A stretch of 64,000 nucleotides of DNA from Streptomyces inusitatus (GTDB lineage: Bacteria; Actinomycetota; Actinomycetes; Streptomycetales; Streptomycetaceae): assembly GCF_014651115.1 (NCBI RefSeq), contig NZ_BMWG01000017.1, forward strand, positions 30,019 to 94,018. Reading direction: 5' to 3'. Under the pieces are notes generated by a model. It ran no database searches. It had not been told where the DNA came from and saw nothing but the letters and a program-made list of their open reading frames with translations. Shown piece after piece: positions 23,901 to 32,460 of the stretch. A program made the translations under genes and the position numbers. How positions within the stretch are numbered: position 1 is the first letter of the stretch; every line of letters starts with the position of its first letter.

Positions 23901-24512
23901 GTGCAGTTGGTAGTGGCCCGGATCGGCCGTGCCCACGGCATCAAGGGCGAGGTCACCGTCGAGGTCCGCACGGACGAGCCCGAGCTGAGGCTCGCGCCCG
24001 GGGCCGTGCTGGCCACCGAGCCGGCCTCGGTGGGCCCGCTGACGATCGAGACCGGCCGGGTGCACAGCGGCAGGCTGCTGCTGCGCTTCGCGGGCGTACG
24101 GGAGCGCAATGGGGCCGAGGCCCTGCGCAACACCCTCCTGATCGCCGAGGTGGACCCGGAAGAGGTGCCCGAGGACCCCGAGGAGTTCTACGACCACCAG
24201 CTCATCGACCTCGATGTGGTGACCGTGGACGGAACCGAGGTGGGCCGGATCACCGAGATCAGCCATCTGCCCTCGCAGGATCTCTTCATCGTGGAGCGTC
24301 CGGACGGCAGCGAGGTGATGATCCCGTTCGTGGAGGAGATCGTCACCGGGATCGATCTGGAGGAGCAGCGGGCCGTGATCGACCCGCCGCCGGGGCTGAT
24401 CGACGACCGCGCCGAGATCGCGTCCGCCCGGGACGCGGAGACCGAGACGGGCACGGGCACGGGCACGGACACGGCGGCCGGTGCCGAGGCCGGCGCCAAG
24501 GGCGACTCCTGA
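23901..24512 (+). CDS. rimM: 16S rRNA processing protein RimM
   Basis: RimM assists maturation of the 30S head and binds S19. The 203 residues include the N-terminal RimM barrel (VVARIGRAHGIKGEVTVEV at 4-22) and a PRC-barrel (EEFYDHQLIDLDVVTVDG to IPFVEEIVTGID, about 95-155). The C-terminal 30 residues are a Thr/Gly/Ala-rich low-complexity extension containing four near-identical acgggc-type units. The stop overlaps the trmD start as TGATG, so the two are coupled. Confidence 0.96.
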   Translation: MQLVVARIGRAHGIKGEVTVEVRTDEPELRLAPGAVLATEPASVGPLTIETGRVHSGRLLLRFAGVRERNGAEALRNTLLIAEVDPEEVPEDPEEFYDHQLIDLDVVTVDGTEVGRITEISHLPSQDLFIVERPDGSEVMIPFVEEIVTGIDLEEQRAVIDPPPGLIDDRAEIASARDAETETGTGTGTDTAAGAEAGAKGDS

Positions 24513-25333
24513 TGCGCATCGACGTCGTCACGATCTTCCCCGAGTATCTGGAACCGCTGAACGTCTCCCTCGTCGGCAAGGCCCGCGCCCGCGGGCAGCT
24601 GGACGTACGGGTGAGCGATCTGCGCCACTGGACCCACGACCGTCACAACACCGTGGACGACACCCCGTACGGCGGCGGCCCCGGCATGGTCATGAAGACG
24701 GAGCCCTGGGGCGAGGCGCTCGACGACGCCCTGGCCGACGGATACGAGACCGGGGCCCACGGCCCGGTCCTGGTCGTCCCCACGCCCAGCGGCCGCCCCT
24801 TCACCCAGGAGCTCGCGGTGGAACTCGCCGAGCGGCCCTGGCTGATCTTCACCCCCGCCCGTTACGAGGGCATCGACCGCCGGGTGATGGACGAGTACGC
24901 CACCCGGATGCCGGTGTACGAGGTCTCCATCGGGGACTATGTGCTGGCCGGCGGCGAGGCCGCGGTCCTGGTGATCACCGAGGCCGTGGCCCGGCTGCTC
25001 CCCGGGGTGCTCGGCAACGCCGAATCCCACCGGGACGACTCCTTCGCCCCCGGCGCGATGGCCAATCTGCTGGAGGGGCCCGTCTACACCAAGCCGCCCG
25101 CCTGGCGGGGGCGCGGCATCCCCGACGTGCTCACCAGCGGGCACCACGGCAAGATCGCGCGCTGGCGGCGCGACGAGGCGTTCCGGCGCACGGCCGAGAA
25201 CCGGCCGGACCTGATCGAGCGCTGCGATCCCGCCGCCTTCGACAAGAAGGACCGGGAGACCCTCTCCATCCTCGGCTGGGCCCCGGAACCGGGTGGCCGA
25301 TTTTGGCGCAGGCCCCCGGCCGTGGAACAATAG
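24512..25333 (+). CDS. trmD: tRNA (guanine37-N1)-methyltransferase TrmD
   Basis: TrmD methylates G37 of tRNAs reading CNN codons and prevents +1 frameshifting. The 273-residue protein begins MRIDVVTIFPEYLEPL and shows the SPOUT trefoil-knot segments PARYEGIDRRVMDEY and EVSIGDYVLAGGEAAVLV (about 130-155), the NAESHRDDSF loop and a C-terminal SGHHGKIARWRR domain. All family blocks are intact. It overlaps rimM by one base. Confidence 0.97.
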   Translation: MRIDVVTIFPEYLEPLNVSLVGKARARGQLDVRVSDLRHWTHDRHNTVDDTPYGGGPGMVMKTEPWGEALDDALADGYETGAHGPVLVVPTPSGRPFTQELAVELAERPWLIFTPARYEGIDRRVMDEYATRMPVYEVSIGDYVLAGGEAAVLVITEAVARLLPGVLGNAESHRDDSFAPGAMANLLEGPVYTKPPAWRGRGIPDVLTSGHHGKIARWRRDEAFRRTAENRPDLIERCDPAAFDKKDRETLSILGWAPEPGGRFWRRPPAVEQ

Positions 25334-25463
25334 GCCGCTGCCGTACGTCCGGCGTGCGCCCCTGCCGCAGGGGGACACGACGCCCGCTCCGACGTGACGG
25401 CCCCTGAATCTCACCCCTCTCTCCCGCTGATGACCTGTGGCATCGCGAAGAAAGCAGACGAAC

Positions 25464-25814
25464 ATGTCGCACGTGCTCGACGCTGTCAACACCGCCTCGC
25501 TGCGGTCCGACCTCCCCGCGTTCCGCCCCGGTGACACCGTGAACGTCCACGTTCGCGTCATCGAGGGCAACCGCTCGCGTATCCAGCAGTTCAAGGGTGT
25601 CGTCATCCGCCGCCAGGGTTCGGGCGTCAGCGAGACCTTCACGGTCCGCAAGGTCTCGTTCTCCGTCGGCGTCGAGCGCACCTTCCCGGTGCACAGCCCG
25701 ATCTTCGAGAAGATCGAGCTGGTCAGCCGCGGTGACGTCCGTCGCGCCAAGCTGTACTACCTCCGTGAGCTGCGCGGCAAGGCCGCGAAGATCAAGGAGA
25801 AGCGCGACCGCTGA
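25464..25814 (+). CDS. rplS: 50S ribosomal protein L19
   Basis: L19 lies at the 30S-50S interface. The 116 residues contain the signature VIEGNRSRIQQFKGVVIRRQGSG and end in a basic KAAKIKEKRDR tail. The ATG at 25464 starts MSHVLDAVN; an ATG at 25437 is in frame but lacks homology-like sequence. Only a weak GAAGAAAG ribosome site is visible upstream. Confidence 0.97.
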   Translation: MSHVLDAVNTASLRSDLPAFRPGDTVNVHVRVIEGNRSRIQQFKGVVIRRQGSGVSETFTVRKVSFSVGVERTFPVHSPIFEKIELVSRGDVRRAKLYYLRELRGKAAKIKEKRDR

Positions 25815-25837
25815 ACCTCGGTTCACACCGGGCGCAC

Positions 25838-25860
25838 GGTGCCGGGCCCCGGCCCGCACC
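25838..25860 (+). terminator. Hairpin after rplS
   Basis: GGTG-C-CGGGCC pairs with GGCCCG-CACC around a CC loop, with one bulged C. No T-run. It plausibly ends the ribosomal string before lepB1, which has its own -10. Confidence 0.45.
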
Positions 25861-25886
25861 GCGCGGGAGTCCAGGGCGCGGCCGGA

Positions 25887-25892
25887 TAGGCT
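25887..25892 (+). promoter_or_regulatory. -10 element TAGGCT for lepB1
   Basis: TAGGCT fits TANNNT and lies 10 bases before the lepB1 ATG at 25903. No ribosome site is present in the short interval, so a 3-5 base leader is predicted. Confidence 0.4.
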
Positions 25893-25902
25893 TCGTCCCT
25901 GT

Positions 25903-26697
25903 ATGGACACCGCAGCGAAGAACACGGAGCGCGACCACTCCTCCCTCCCCGAAGCCGGGGACGGGAGCGAGCGGTCGCGCTTCTCGCGTTTTCGGCCACG
26001 AGCCGTCCTGGGCTCCCCGGGGTCCTGGCGCACGGTGCTGCTCCAGGCCGTGGCCGTGACGGCCGGCGTGCTGCTGTTCAGCCGCTTTGTGGTGCAGCCC
26101 TTCCAGATCCCCAGCGGCTCCATGGAACCCACCCTTCAGGTGGGGGACCGGGTGCTCGTCAACAAGCTGGCGTACGGCTCCGACGAGCCGCCCCGCCGCG
26201 GCGATCTGATCGTCTTCGACGGCGAGGGCTCCTTCGTCGCGGCGGGTACGGAGGAGAATCCGGCCGCCGAGGCGGCCAGGGGAGTCCTGGCCACGCTCGG
26301 TCTGGCCGAGCCCGACGAGACCGACTTCGTGAAGCGGGTCGTGGGCGTCGGCGGCGACCGGGTCGTCTGCTGCGACGACAGGGGCAGGCTCCAGGTGAAC
26401 GGCGTACCGCTGGACGAGGAGTATCTCCACCCCGGTGACGTCCCCTCCGAGGTCGACTTCGACATCGTCGTGCCGCCGGGCAGGCTCTGGGTGCTGGGGG
26501 ACCACCGCAGTGACTCCAGCGACTCCCGTGACCGGCTCGGATCGCCCGGCGGGGGCATGGTGCCGGTGGAGAAGGTCGTCGGGCGGGTGGACTGGATCGG
26601 CTGGCCGCTGGGCCGCTGGGCCTCCCTGGAGCGCGCCGAGGCGTTCTCCAAGGTGCCGGACGCGCCCCCGGGGGGCCACGGCGGGGGCCATGGGTAG
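25903..26697 (+). CDS. Type I signal peptidase, first of four (SipW-like)
   Basis: This enzyme cleaves signal peptides from exported proteins outside the membrane. The 264 residues have one N-terminal membrane segment (LLQAVAVTAGVLLFSRFVV, about 47-65), the catalytic Ser in IPSGSMEPT, and the catalytic Lys in FVKRVVGVGGD. The conserved LGDHRSDSSDSRDRLG box is also present. No C-terminal membrane helix is apparent, unlike the next two paralogues. The ATG at 25903 has no ribosome site and follows a -10 element closely. The stop overlaps the next sip gene by eight bases. Streptomycetes are known to carry four tandem sip genes. Confidence 0.93.
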   Translation: MDTAAKNTERDHSSLPEAGDGSERSRFSRFRPRAVLGSPGSWRTVLLQAVAVTAGVLLFSRFVVQPFQIPSGSMEPTLQVGDRVLVNKLAYGSDEPPRRGDLIVFDGEGSFVAAGTEENPAAEAARGVLATLGLAEPDETDFVKRVVGVGGDRVVCCDDRGRLQVNGVPLDEEYLHPGDVPSEVDFDIVVPPGRLWVLGDHRSDSSDSRDRLGSPGGGMVPVEKVVGRVDWIGWPLGRWASLERAEAFSKVPDAPPGGHGGGHG

Positions 26698-27718
26698 CCG
26701 GGGACGCCCCGGCGGCCACCGGGCCGGCCCACGACGGTCCGCCGGGACCAGGAACGGGACGGCTACGGGGACCGGGCCCGGGGTCGGGGCCGGGACTGCC
26801 GGGGCCGATGGCGCGAGGGCCCTGCCCGGCCGCGCCGAGCGCCGCAGACTCGCGGCGCGGGTACGGCGCAGACGCCGGTCCTCCCTGTTCAGAGAGATCC
26901 CCCTGCTGATCCTCTCGGCGCTGGTCATCGCGCTGGCGCTCAAGACCTTCTTCGTGCAGGCGTTCGTCATCCCCTCCGGTTCCATGGAGCAGACGATCCG
27001 CATCCAGGACCGGGTGCTGGTGGACAAGCTCACCCCCTGGTTCGGCAGCCGTCCCGACCGCGGTGACGTGGTGGTCTTCAAGGACCCCGGCGGCTGGCTC
27101 CAGCCGGAGGACGGCGCGTCCGGGGACGAGGGACCGTTCCTCGTCCAGCAGATCAAGCGGGGACTCACCCACATCGGACTGCTCCCCTCGGCCGACCAGC
27201 AGGATCTGATCAAACGGGTGATCGCGGTCGGCGGGGACACCGTCGTCTGCTGCGACGCCGACGGCCGGGTCACCGTCAACGGCGAGGCGCTGACCGAGCC
27301 CTATCTGAACCCCGGGAACGCCCCGTCGACGCTGACCTTCGACGTCGAGGTCCCGCCCGGCCGGCTCTTCGTGATGGGCGACCATCGCTCCAACTCGGCC
27401 GACTCCCGCTTCCATCTCGACGGGGAGCACCGGGGCACCGTCTCCGAGGACGAGGTGGTGGGCCGCGCGGTGGTGATCGCCTGGCCGGTGGGCCATTGGC
27501 GCAGGCTGGAGGAGCCGGAGACCTACGCATCGGTCCCGGATCCCCGTTCGAACCGGGCCTCCGGGGCGAGCACGCCGGATCGTGTGTCGAATAGTGTGTC
27601 CTCCCAGGACAGAAACGGAATGGTCCTGCTCCCGACCCCTGCGGAACTCCCGCTCGTTATGGGAGTAGTGGGTCTGCTTCTTCTGCGGGGCAGGCGGTTC
27701 GCAGTTCGCACGGAGTGA
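26690..27718 (+). CDS. Type I signal peptidase, second of four
   Basis: The 342-residue protein has a long basic, Gly/Ala/Arg-rich cytoplasmic N-terminus (1-65). A membrane helix (IPLLILSALVIALALKTFFV) follows, then catalytic Ser in IPSGSMEQT and Lys in LIKRVIAVGGD. The GDHRSNSADSR box is intact, and a C-terminal hydrophobic helix (LVMGVVGLLLL) is followed by a short basic end, giving two membrane anchors. The ATG lies inside the last codons of the preceding gene. A 39-base stretch at 27008-27046 is identical to one in the third gene. Confidence 0.93.
   Translation: MGSRGRPGGHRAGPRRSAGTRNGTATGTGPGVGAGTAGADGARALPGRAERRRLAARVRRRRRSSLFREIPLLILSALVIALALKTFFVQAFVIPSGSMEQTIRIQDRVLVDKLTPWFGSRPDRGDVVVFKDPGGWLQPEDGASGDEGPFLVQQIKRGLTHIGLLPSADQQDLIKRVIAVGGDTVVCCDADGRVTVNGEALTEPYLNPGNAPSTLTFDVEVPPGRLFVMGDHRSNSADSRFHLDGEHRGTVSEDEVVGRAVVIAWPVGHWRRLEEPETYASVPDPRSNRASGASTPDRVSNSVSSQDRNGMVLLPTPAELPLVMGVVGLLLLRGRRFAVRTE
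27008..27046 (+). repeat. 39-bp perfect direct repeat shared by second and third signal peptidase genes
   Basis: Bases 27008-27046 are identical to 28034-28072, encoding the DRVLVDKLTPWFG segment after the catalytic Ser in the same reading frame. The flanks diverge at synonymous sites, which suggests recent gene conversion. Recombination would delete 1026 bases and fuse the two genes in frame. Confidence 0.85.
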
Positions 27719-27727
27719 GGAGTGGAT

Positions 27728-28666
27728 GTGGGGGACGTGGCGGTCGGCGCACGGTCCGGACACGATCAGCCGGAGGACAGGCCGGGGGAGCCCGACCGGT
27801 CCACCGGACCCGTGGCGGGCGACGATCCGTCGGGGCGTACCCCGGCAGACGAGGGCGCGGGTGACGAGGGGGCCGACGGCGGTCGTTCCCGGAGCAAGAA
27901 CCAGCGGTCGTTCTGGAAGGAGCTGCCGCTGCTGATCGGCATCGCGCTCGTTCTGGCACTGCTGATCAAGACATTTCTGGTGCAGGCGTTCTCGATTCCC
28001 TCGGACTCGATGCAGAACACCCTCCAGCGCGGTGACCGGGTGCTGGTGGACAAGCTCACCCCCTGGTTCGGCTCCGAGCCCGAGCGCGGCGAGGTCGTCG
28101 TCTTCCACGACCCGGGCGGCTGGCTGGAGGGCGAGCCCACCCCCGACCCCAACGCGCTCCAGAAGTTTCTGAGCTTCATCGGCCTGATGCCTTCGGCCGA
28201 GGAGAAGGACCTGATCAAGCGGACGATCGGAGTCGCCGGCGACACGATCGAGTGCCGCAAGGGCGGCCCGGTCAAGGTCAACGGCAAGCCGCTCGACGAG
28301 ACGTATGTCTTCCCCGGCGACAGCGCCTGCGACGACCAGCCCTTCGGCCCGTTCAAGGTGCCCGAGGACCGGATCTGGGTGATGGGCGACCACCGCCAGA
28401 ACTCCCGGGACTCCCGCTACCACATGGAAGACGTGAACGACGGCTTCGTCCCGGTCGACAAGGTCGTCGGGCGCGCCATCGTCGTCGCCTGGCCGATCAA
28501 CCGCTGGTCGACCCTCTCCGTCCCCGACACCTTCGACCAGCCCGGCCTCAACACCGCGGCCTCCGTCGTGGCCGGGGGCGCGCCGCTGGCGATGGGGGCC
28601 CTGGGCGCGCTGCCCATCGTCCTGTGGCGGCGGAAGCGGCTGACCGCCGGGGACACCGCCCGGTAG
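27728..28666 (+). CDS. Type I signal peptidase, third of four
   Basis: The 312-residue protein has an acidic, Gly-rich N-terminal tail, a membrane helix (LPLLIGIALVLALLIKTFLV), catalytic Ser in IPSDSMQNT and Lys in LIKRTIGVAGD. The GDHRQNSRDSRYH box is present, as is a C-terminal hydrophobic helix (AAVSVVAGGAPLAMG-like, near 290) followed by a basic end. The insert CRKGG...DSACDDQPFG carries two cysteines not found in the neighbours' equivalent loops. The start is set at GTG 27728 because AGGAG (27718-27722) is five bases upstream; GTG 27722 would overlap that site. It is in line with its siblings. Confidence 0.92.
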   Translation: MGDVAVGARSGHDQPEDRPGEPDRSTGPVAGDDPSGRTPADEGAGDEGADGGRSRSKNQRSFWKELPLLIGIALVLALLIKTFLVQAFSIPSDSMQNTLQRGDRVLVDKLTPWFGSEPERGEVVVFHDPGGWLEGEPTPDPNALQKFLSFIGLMPSAEEKDLIKRTIGVAGDTIECRKGGPVKVNGKPLDETYVFPGDSACDDQPFGPFKVPEDRIWVMGDHRQNSRDSRYHMEDVNDGFVPVDKVVGRAIVVAWPINRWSTLSVPDTFDQPGLNTAASVVAGGAPLAMGALGALPIVLWRRKRLTAGDTAR

Positions 28667-28739
28667 GGTGCCGTCCCAGATCGCGGATCGCCGGGGGCAG
28701 CCCCTCCGGCGATCGAATCGCCCTGAGCGGGGGAGCGGG

Positions 28740-29531
28740 ATGGGACCGGAACGATCGGAACATGAACACGGCGGCCGCGGCCGCCTCGGCAGCACGCTGT
28801 CGGGGCTGGCCGTGGCCGTCGGTTCGTTGCTCTTCCTCGGCGGCTTCGGCTGGGGCGCGGTGATCTACCAGCCGTACACCATCCCGACCGAATCGATGCA
28901 CCCGACCTTGAGCGCGGGCGACCGGGTGCTGGCCCAGCGGGTGGACGGCGATCAGGTGCGGCGGGGCGATGTGGTGGTCTTCCGGGACCCCTCCTGGGGC
29001 GGCGGCCCGATGGTCAAGCGCGTGGTCGGCGTCGGCGGCGACCGGATCGCCTGCTGCGGCGGAGGCGGTCGGCTGACGGTCAACGACAAGCCGGTCGACG
29101 AGCCGTATCTCGCCGGGGACCCGTCGGAACCCGGATCCGTCCCGCCGGCCTTCACGGTCACCGTGCCCGAGGGCCGGCTCTTTCTGCTCGGGGACAACAG
29201 GCTGGGCTCGCTGGACTCCCGCTCGCACCTGAGCGACCCCCAGCGGGGATCGGTGTCGAGATCCGCGGTGACAGGCCGGCTGGACGCCGTGGTCTGGCCG
29301 GTGGACGGCGGAGTGGTCGAACGCCCGGAGGGCTTCGCCGGGCTGCCGGGCGGGATCTCCTCCCCCGGCCCGGTGGTGCCGCTCGCCGCCGCGGCGGCGG
29401 CCGGCGCGATCCTGATCGTCGGCGGGGCCGGGTACGGCCCGATCGCCCGCGGAGCCGCCCGCCGAGCCGCCCGGGGATCCGCCAGGGGCTCGGCCCGTGA
29501 GAGCGCCGGAAGGCCGGCCTCACATGTCTGA
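28740..29531 (+). CDS. Type I signal peptidase, fourth of four
   Basis: The 263-residue protein is the most divergent: short N-terminus rich in His/Gly, membrane helix (LSGLAVAVGSLLFLGGFGWG), catalytic Ser in IPTESMHPT, Lys in MVKRVVGVGGD, and LGDNRLGSLDSRSH where the others have GDHR. The C-terminus has a hydrophobic helix (VPLAAAAAAGAILIVGG) and then an Arg/Ala/Ser repeat tail. GGGGAG lies before the ATG at 28740. Its last eight bases overlap the NUDIX gene. Confidence 0.92.
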   Translation: MGPERSEHEHGGRGRLGSTLSGLAVAVGSLLFLGGFGWGAVIYQPYTIPTESMHPTLSAGDRVLAQRVDGDQVRRGDVVVFRDPSWGGGPMVKRVVGVGGDRIACCGGGGRLTVNDKPVDEPYLAGDPSEPGSVPPAFTVTVPEGRLFLLGDNRLGSLDSRSHLSDPQRGSVSRSAVTGRLDAVVWPVDGGVVERPEGFAGLPGGISSPGPVVPLAAAAAAGAILIVGGAGYGPIARGAARRAARGSARGSARESAGRPASHV

Positions 29532-30030
29532 ACCGCGAGGCGCCGAGGACCGGCCGCGCCGGGTCGCCCGGGTCGTGCTGCTGGACCCCCGGGACCGTGT
29601 GCTGCTGATGCACGGCTTCGAGCCCGCCGACCCCGCCGACAACTGGTGGTTCACCCCCGGCGGTGGCCTGGAGGGGGACGAGACCCGGGCTCAGGCCGCG
29701 CTGCGCGAGCTGGCGGAGGAGACCGGGATCACCGAGGTCGAACTCGGGCCGGTCCTGTGGCGGCGGCGCTGCTCCTTCCCCTTCGACGGACACCGCTGGG
29801 AACAGGACGAGTGGTACTTCCTGGCGCGTACCGTACAGACCGCCACAGCCCCGCGCGGGCTCACCGAGCTGGAGCGGCGCAGTGTCACGGGGCTGAGGTG
29901 GTGGACTTCCGCCGAACTCTCCTCGACGCGTGAGACGGTGTACCCGACCAAGCTCGCCGAGCTGCTGCGAACGCTGCTCGACGAGGGCCCTCCGAGTACA
30001 CCCGTCGTCCTCGCCCCGGAAGTCGCATAG
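29524..30030 (+). CDS. NUDIX hydrolase
   Basis: The 168-residue protein belongs to the Mg-dependent pyrophosphohydrolases acting on nucleoside diphosphates linked to another moiety. The Nudix box is complete: GGGLEGDETRAQAALRELAE continuing to ETGI (about 43-66). The ATG at 29524 overlaps the end of the fourth signal peptidase gene, so the gene belongs to the sip operon. The specific substrate cannot be read; the flanking motif WWFTPGG is common in actinobacterial ADP-ribose or related hydrolases. Confidence 0.92.
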   Translation: MSEPRGAEDRPRRVARVVLLDPRDRVLLMHGFEPADPADNWWFTPGGGLEGDETRAQAALRELAEETGITEVELGPVLWRRRCSFPFDGHRWEQDEWYFLARTVQTATAPRGLTELERRSVTGLRWWTSAELSSTRETVYPTKLAELLRTLLDEGPPSTPVVLAPEVA

Positions 30031-30085
30031 GGGCGGGCGTGCCGGGCCGTGCGACGAGGGACGCACGGCTGAAGGGGAACATGCC

Positions 30086-30394
30086 ATGAGCGCCGAGGAC
30101 CTCGAAAAGTACGAGACCGAGATGGAGCTGAAGCTCTACCGGGAGTACCGAGACGTCGTCGGGCTGTTCAAATACGTGATCGAGACCGAGCGCCGCTTCT
30201 ATCTCACCAATGACTACGAGATGCAGGTCCACTCCGTGCAGGGTGAGGTCTTCTTCGAGGTCTCGATGGCGGACGCCTGGGTCTGGGACATGTATCGCCC
30301 GGCCAGATTCGTTAAGCAGGTACGCGTGCTCACCTTCAAGGATGTGAACATCGAGGAGCTCAACAAGAGCGATCTCGAACTTCCGGGTGGCTGA
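30086..30394 (+). CDS. DUF2469 conserved actinobacterial protein
   Basis: The 102-residue protein MSAEDLEKYETEMELKLYRE is a nearly invariant actinobacterial family of unknown function, usually encoded beside rnhB or yraN. The sequence is rich in aromatic and acidic residues (FKYVIETERRFYLTNDYEM; ADAWVWDMYRPARFVK) and has no signal peptide. GAAGGGGA lies upstream. An ATG at 30081 is followed by CCA TGA and is not used. Its high conservation suggests an essential or RNA/ribosome-related job; this is inference. Confidence 0.92.
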   Translation: MSAEDLEKYETEMELKLYREYRDVVGLFKYVIETERRFYLTNDYEMQVHSVQGEVFFEVSMADAWVWDMYRPARFVKQVRVLTFKDVNIEELNKSDLELPGG

Positions 30395-30478
30395 GTTGTC
30401 CACAGACGGAGAGTTGTCCACCGAGATCCACAACTGAGAGTTCCAGACGTCACAGTCGGTGCCGGAGGTGGTGCCGAC

Positions 30479-30841
30479 ATGAACGCGACGGGGGCACTGG
30501 GGCGGTACGGCGAGGAGTTGGCGGCGCGGCTGCTGACCGAGGCCGGTATGACGGTTCTGGCGAGGAACTGGCGCTGCGGACGGGCCGGTGAGATCGACAT
30601 CGTGGCTCGCGACGGCGACGCGGTGGTCGTCTGCGAGGTCAAGACCCGCAGACCCGGCCCGTTCGGACAGCCGATGGCGGCGATCACCCCGGCCAAGGCC
30701 GAGCGGCTGAGACGGCTCGCCGAGTGCTGGCTCCACCGGCACGGCGGAGCACCGCCCGGCGGCGCGCGGATCGACCTCGTCGGCGTCGTGCTGCCCCGGC
30801 ACGGCGCGCCCCGGCTGGAGCACGCCCGGGGGGTGGCGTGA
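30479..30841 (+). CDS. yraN: YraN/UPF0102 family endonuclease-like protein
   Basis: The 120-residue protein has the restriction-endonuclease-like fold typical of UPF0102: GRYGEELAARLL, NWRCGRAGEIDIVARDG (about 33-48, containing the GEID acidic motif) and VCEVKTRR with the catalytic-type E-x-K. Its role is not settled. GGAGGTGG precedes the ATG. The stop overlaps the next ATG as TGATG, coupling it to yifB. Confidence 0.92.
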   Translation: MNATGALGRYGEELAARLLTEAGMTVLARNWRCGRAGEIDIVARDGDAVVVCEVKTRRPGPFGQPMAAITPAKAERLRRLAECWLHRHGGAPPGGARIDLVGVVLPRHGAPRLEHARGVA

Positions 30842-32460
30842 TGGGGTTCGCCCGTACCTGCTCGGTGGCGCTGGTGGGCGTCGAGGGCGTGGTGGTGGAG
30901 GTCCAGGCCGATCTGGAGCGCGGGGTCGCCGCGTTCACCCTGGTCGGACTCCCGGACAAGAGCCTGGTGGAGAGCCGTGACCGGGTGCGGGCCGCCCTGG
31001 TCAACTCCGGGGCCGAGTGGCCCCAGATGAAGCTCACCGTGGGGCTCAGCCCGGCGTCCGTGCCCAAGAGCGGCAGCGGCTTCGACCTCGCCGTGGCCGC
31101 CGCGGTCCTCGCCGCTTCCGAGCGCCTCGACGCCGCCGCCATCGCCGATCTGGTCCTGATCGGCGAGCTGGGGCTGGACGGCAGGGTGCGGCCGGTGCGC
31201 GGGGTGCTGCCCGCCGTGCTCGCCGCCGCCGAGGCCGGATACCGGCAGGTCGTCGTCCCGGAGCAGACCGCGGCGGAGGCCGCGCTGGTGCCCGGAGTCT
31301 CCGTGCTGGGCGTGCGGAGCCTGCGCCAGCTCATCGCCGTGCTCAACGACGAACCCGTACCGGAGGAGACCCCGGTGCCCGAGGGCAGCCCCGACCCGAT
31401 GCTGGCCGGGCTGATGGTCCCCGGCGCCGGGGTCGGCACCGGGCTGGCCCCGGCCCCCGCCGACGGCCCCGACCTCGCCGATGTCGCGGGCCAGCACCTG
31501 GCCCGCAAGGCGCTGGAGGTCGCCGCGGCGGGCGGCCACCATCTGATGCTCCACGGGCCGCCGGGCGCGGGCAAGACCATGCTCGCCGAGCGGCTTCCCG
31601 GAGTGCTGCCCCCGCTGACCCGGCAGGAGTCCCTGGAGGTCACCGCCGTGCACTCGGTGGCCGGGATCCTGCCGCCCGGCCAGCCCCTGGTCCGTACGCC
31701 GCCCTACTGCGCGCCCCACCACTCCGCCACCATGCCCGCGCTGGTCGGCGGCGGAAACGGACTGCCCAGACCGGGCGCGGTCTCCCTGGCCCACCGGGGA
31801 GTGCTTTTCCTCGATGAAAGTCCAGAATTCGCCGGAAAAGCGCTGGACGCCCTGCGGCAGCCGCTGGAGTCGGGACATGTGGTGGTGGCCCGCAGCGGGG
31901 GAGTGGTCCGGCTGCCCGCCCGCTTTCTGCTCGTCCTCGCCGCCAACCCCTGCCCCTGCGGACGGTTCGGCCTGCACGGCGGCGGCTGCGAGTGCCCGCC
32001 CGCCGTCATCCGCCGCTATCAGGCCCGGCTCTCCGGACCGCTGCTCGACCGGGTCGACCTCCGGGTGCGGGTCGAGCCCGTCAACCGCGCCGACCTGCTG
32101 GGGCCCGGCGGCGGGGGCGAGCCCACGGCGGCCGTCGCCGCCCGGGTGAGCGCCGCCCGCGACCGCGCCGCCGCCCGGCTGCGCGACACCGCCTGGACCG
32201 TCAACAGCGAGGTGCCCGGCCATGAGCTGCGCACCCGCTGGACCGCCGCCCCCGGAGCGCTCGCCGCGGCCGAGCGGGACATGGAGCGCGGACTGCTCAC
32301 CGCGCGCGGCCTCGACCGCGTCCTCAGAATCGCCTGGACCCTCGCGGACCTCTCCGCCCGGGACCGCCCCGACGCCGCCGACATCGCACTCGCCCTCGAA
32401 CTGCGCACGGGAGTGGCCCGGGGCGCGCCGGTCCCGGCCGCCACAGGAGGCGGAGCATGA
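30841..32460 (+). CDS. yifB: YifB/ComM-family Mg chelatase-like AAA ATPase
   Basis: The 539-residue protein belongs to the ComM/YifB family; ComM is a hexameric helicase promoting branch migration in natural transformation. Visible parts are the N-terminal ChlI-type domain (FTLVGLPDKSLVESRDRVRAA), Walker A GPPGAGKT (239-246), Walker B GVLFLDESPEF, and the zinc-like LAANPCPCGRFG...CECPP region. The C-terminal helical domain ends in a Gly/Ala tail. It overlaps dprA by four bases (ATGA). The pair with dprA suggests DNA uptake or recombination. Confidence 0.95.
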   Translation: MGFARTCSVALVGVEGVVVEVQADLERGVAAFTLVGLPDKSLVESRDRVRAALVNSGAEWPQMKLTVGLSPASVPKSGSGFDLAVAAAVLAASERLDAAAIADLVLIGELGLDGRVRPVRGVLPAVLAAAEAGYRQVVVPEQTAAEAALVPGVSVLGVRSLRQLIAVLNDEPVPEETPVPEGSPDPMLAGLMVPGAGVGTGLAPAPADGPDLADVAGQHLARKALEVAAAGGHHLMLHGPPGAGKTMLAERLPGVLPPLTRQESLEVTAVHSVAGILPPGQPLVRTPPYCAPHHSATMPALVGGGNGLPRPGAVSLAHRGVLFLDESPEFAGKALDALRQPLESGHVVVARSGGVVRLPARFLLVLAANPCPCGRFGLHGGGCECPPAVIRRYQARLSGPLLDRVDLRVRVEPVNRADLLGPGGGGEPTAAVAARVSAARDRAAARLRDTAWTVNSEVPGHELRTRWTAAPGALAAAERDMERGLLTARGLDRVLRIAWTLADLSARDRPDAADIALALELRTGVARGAPVPAATGGGA

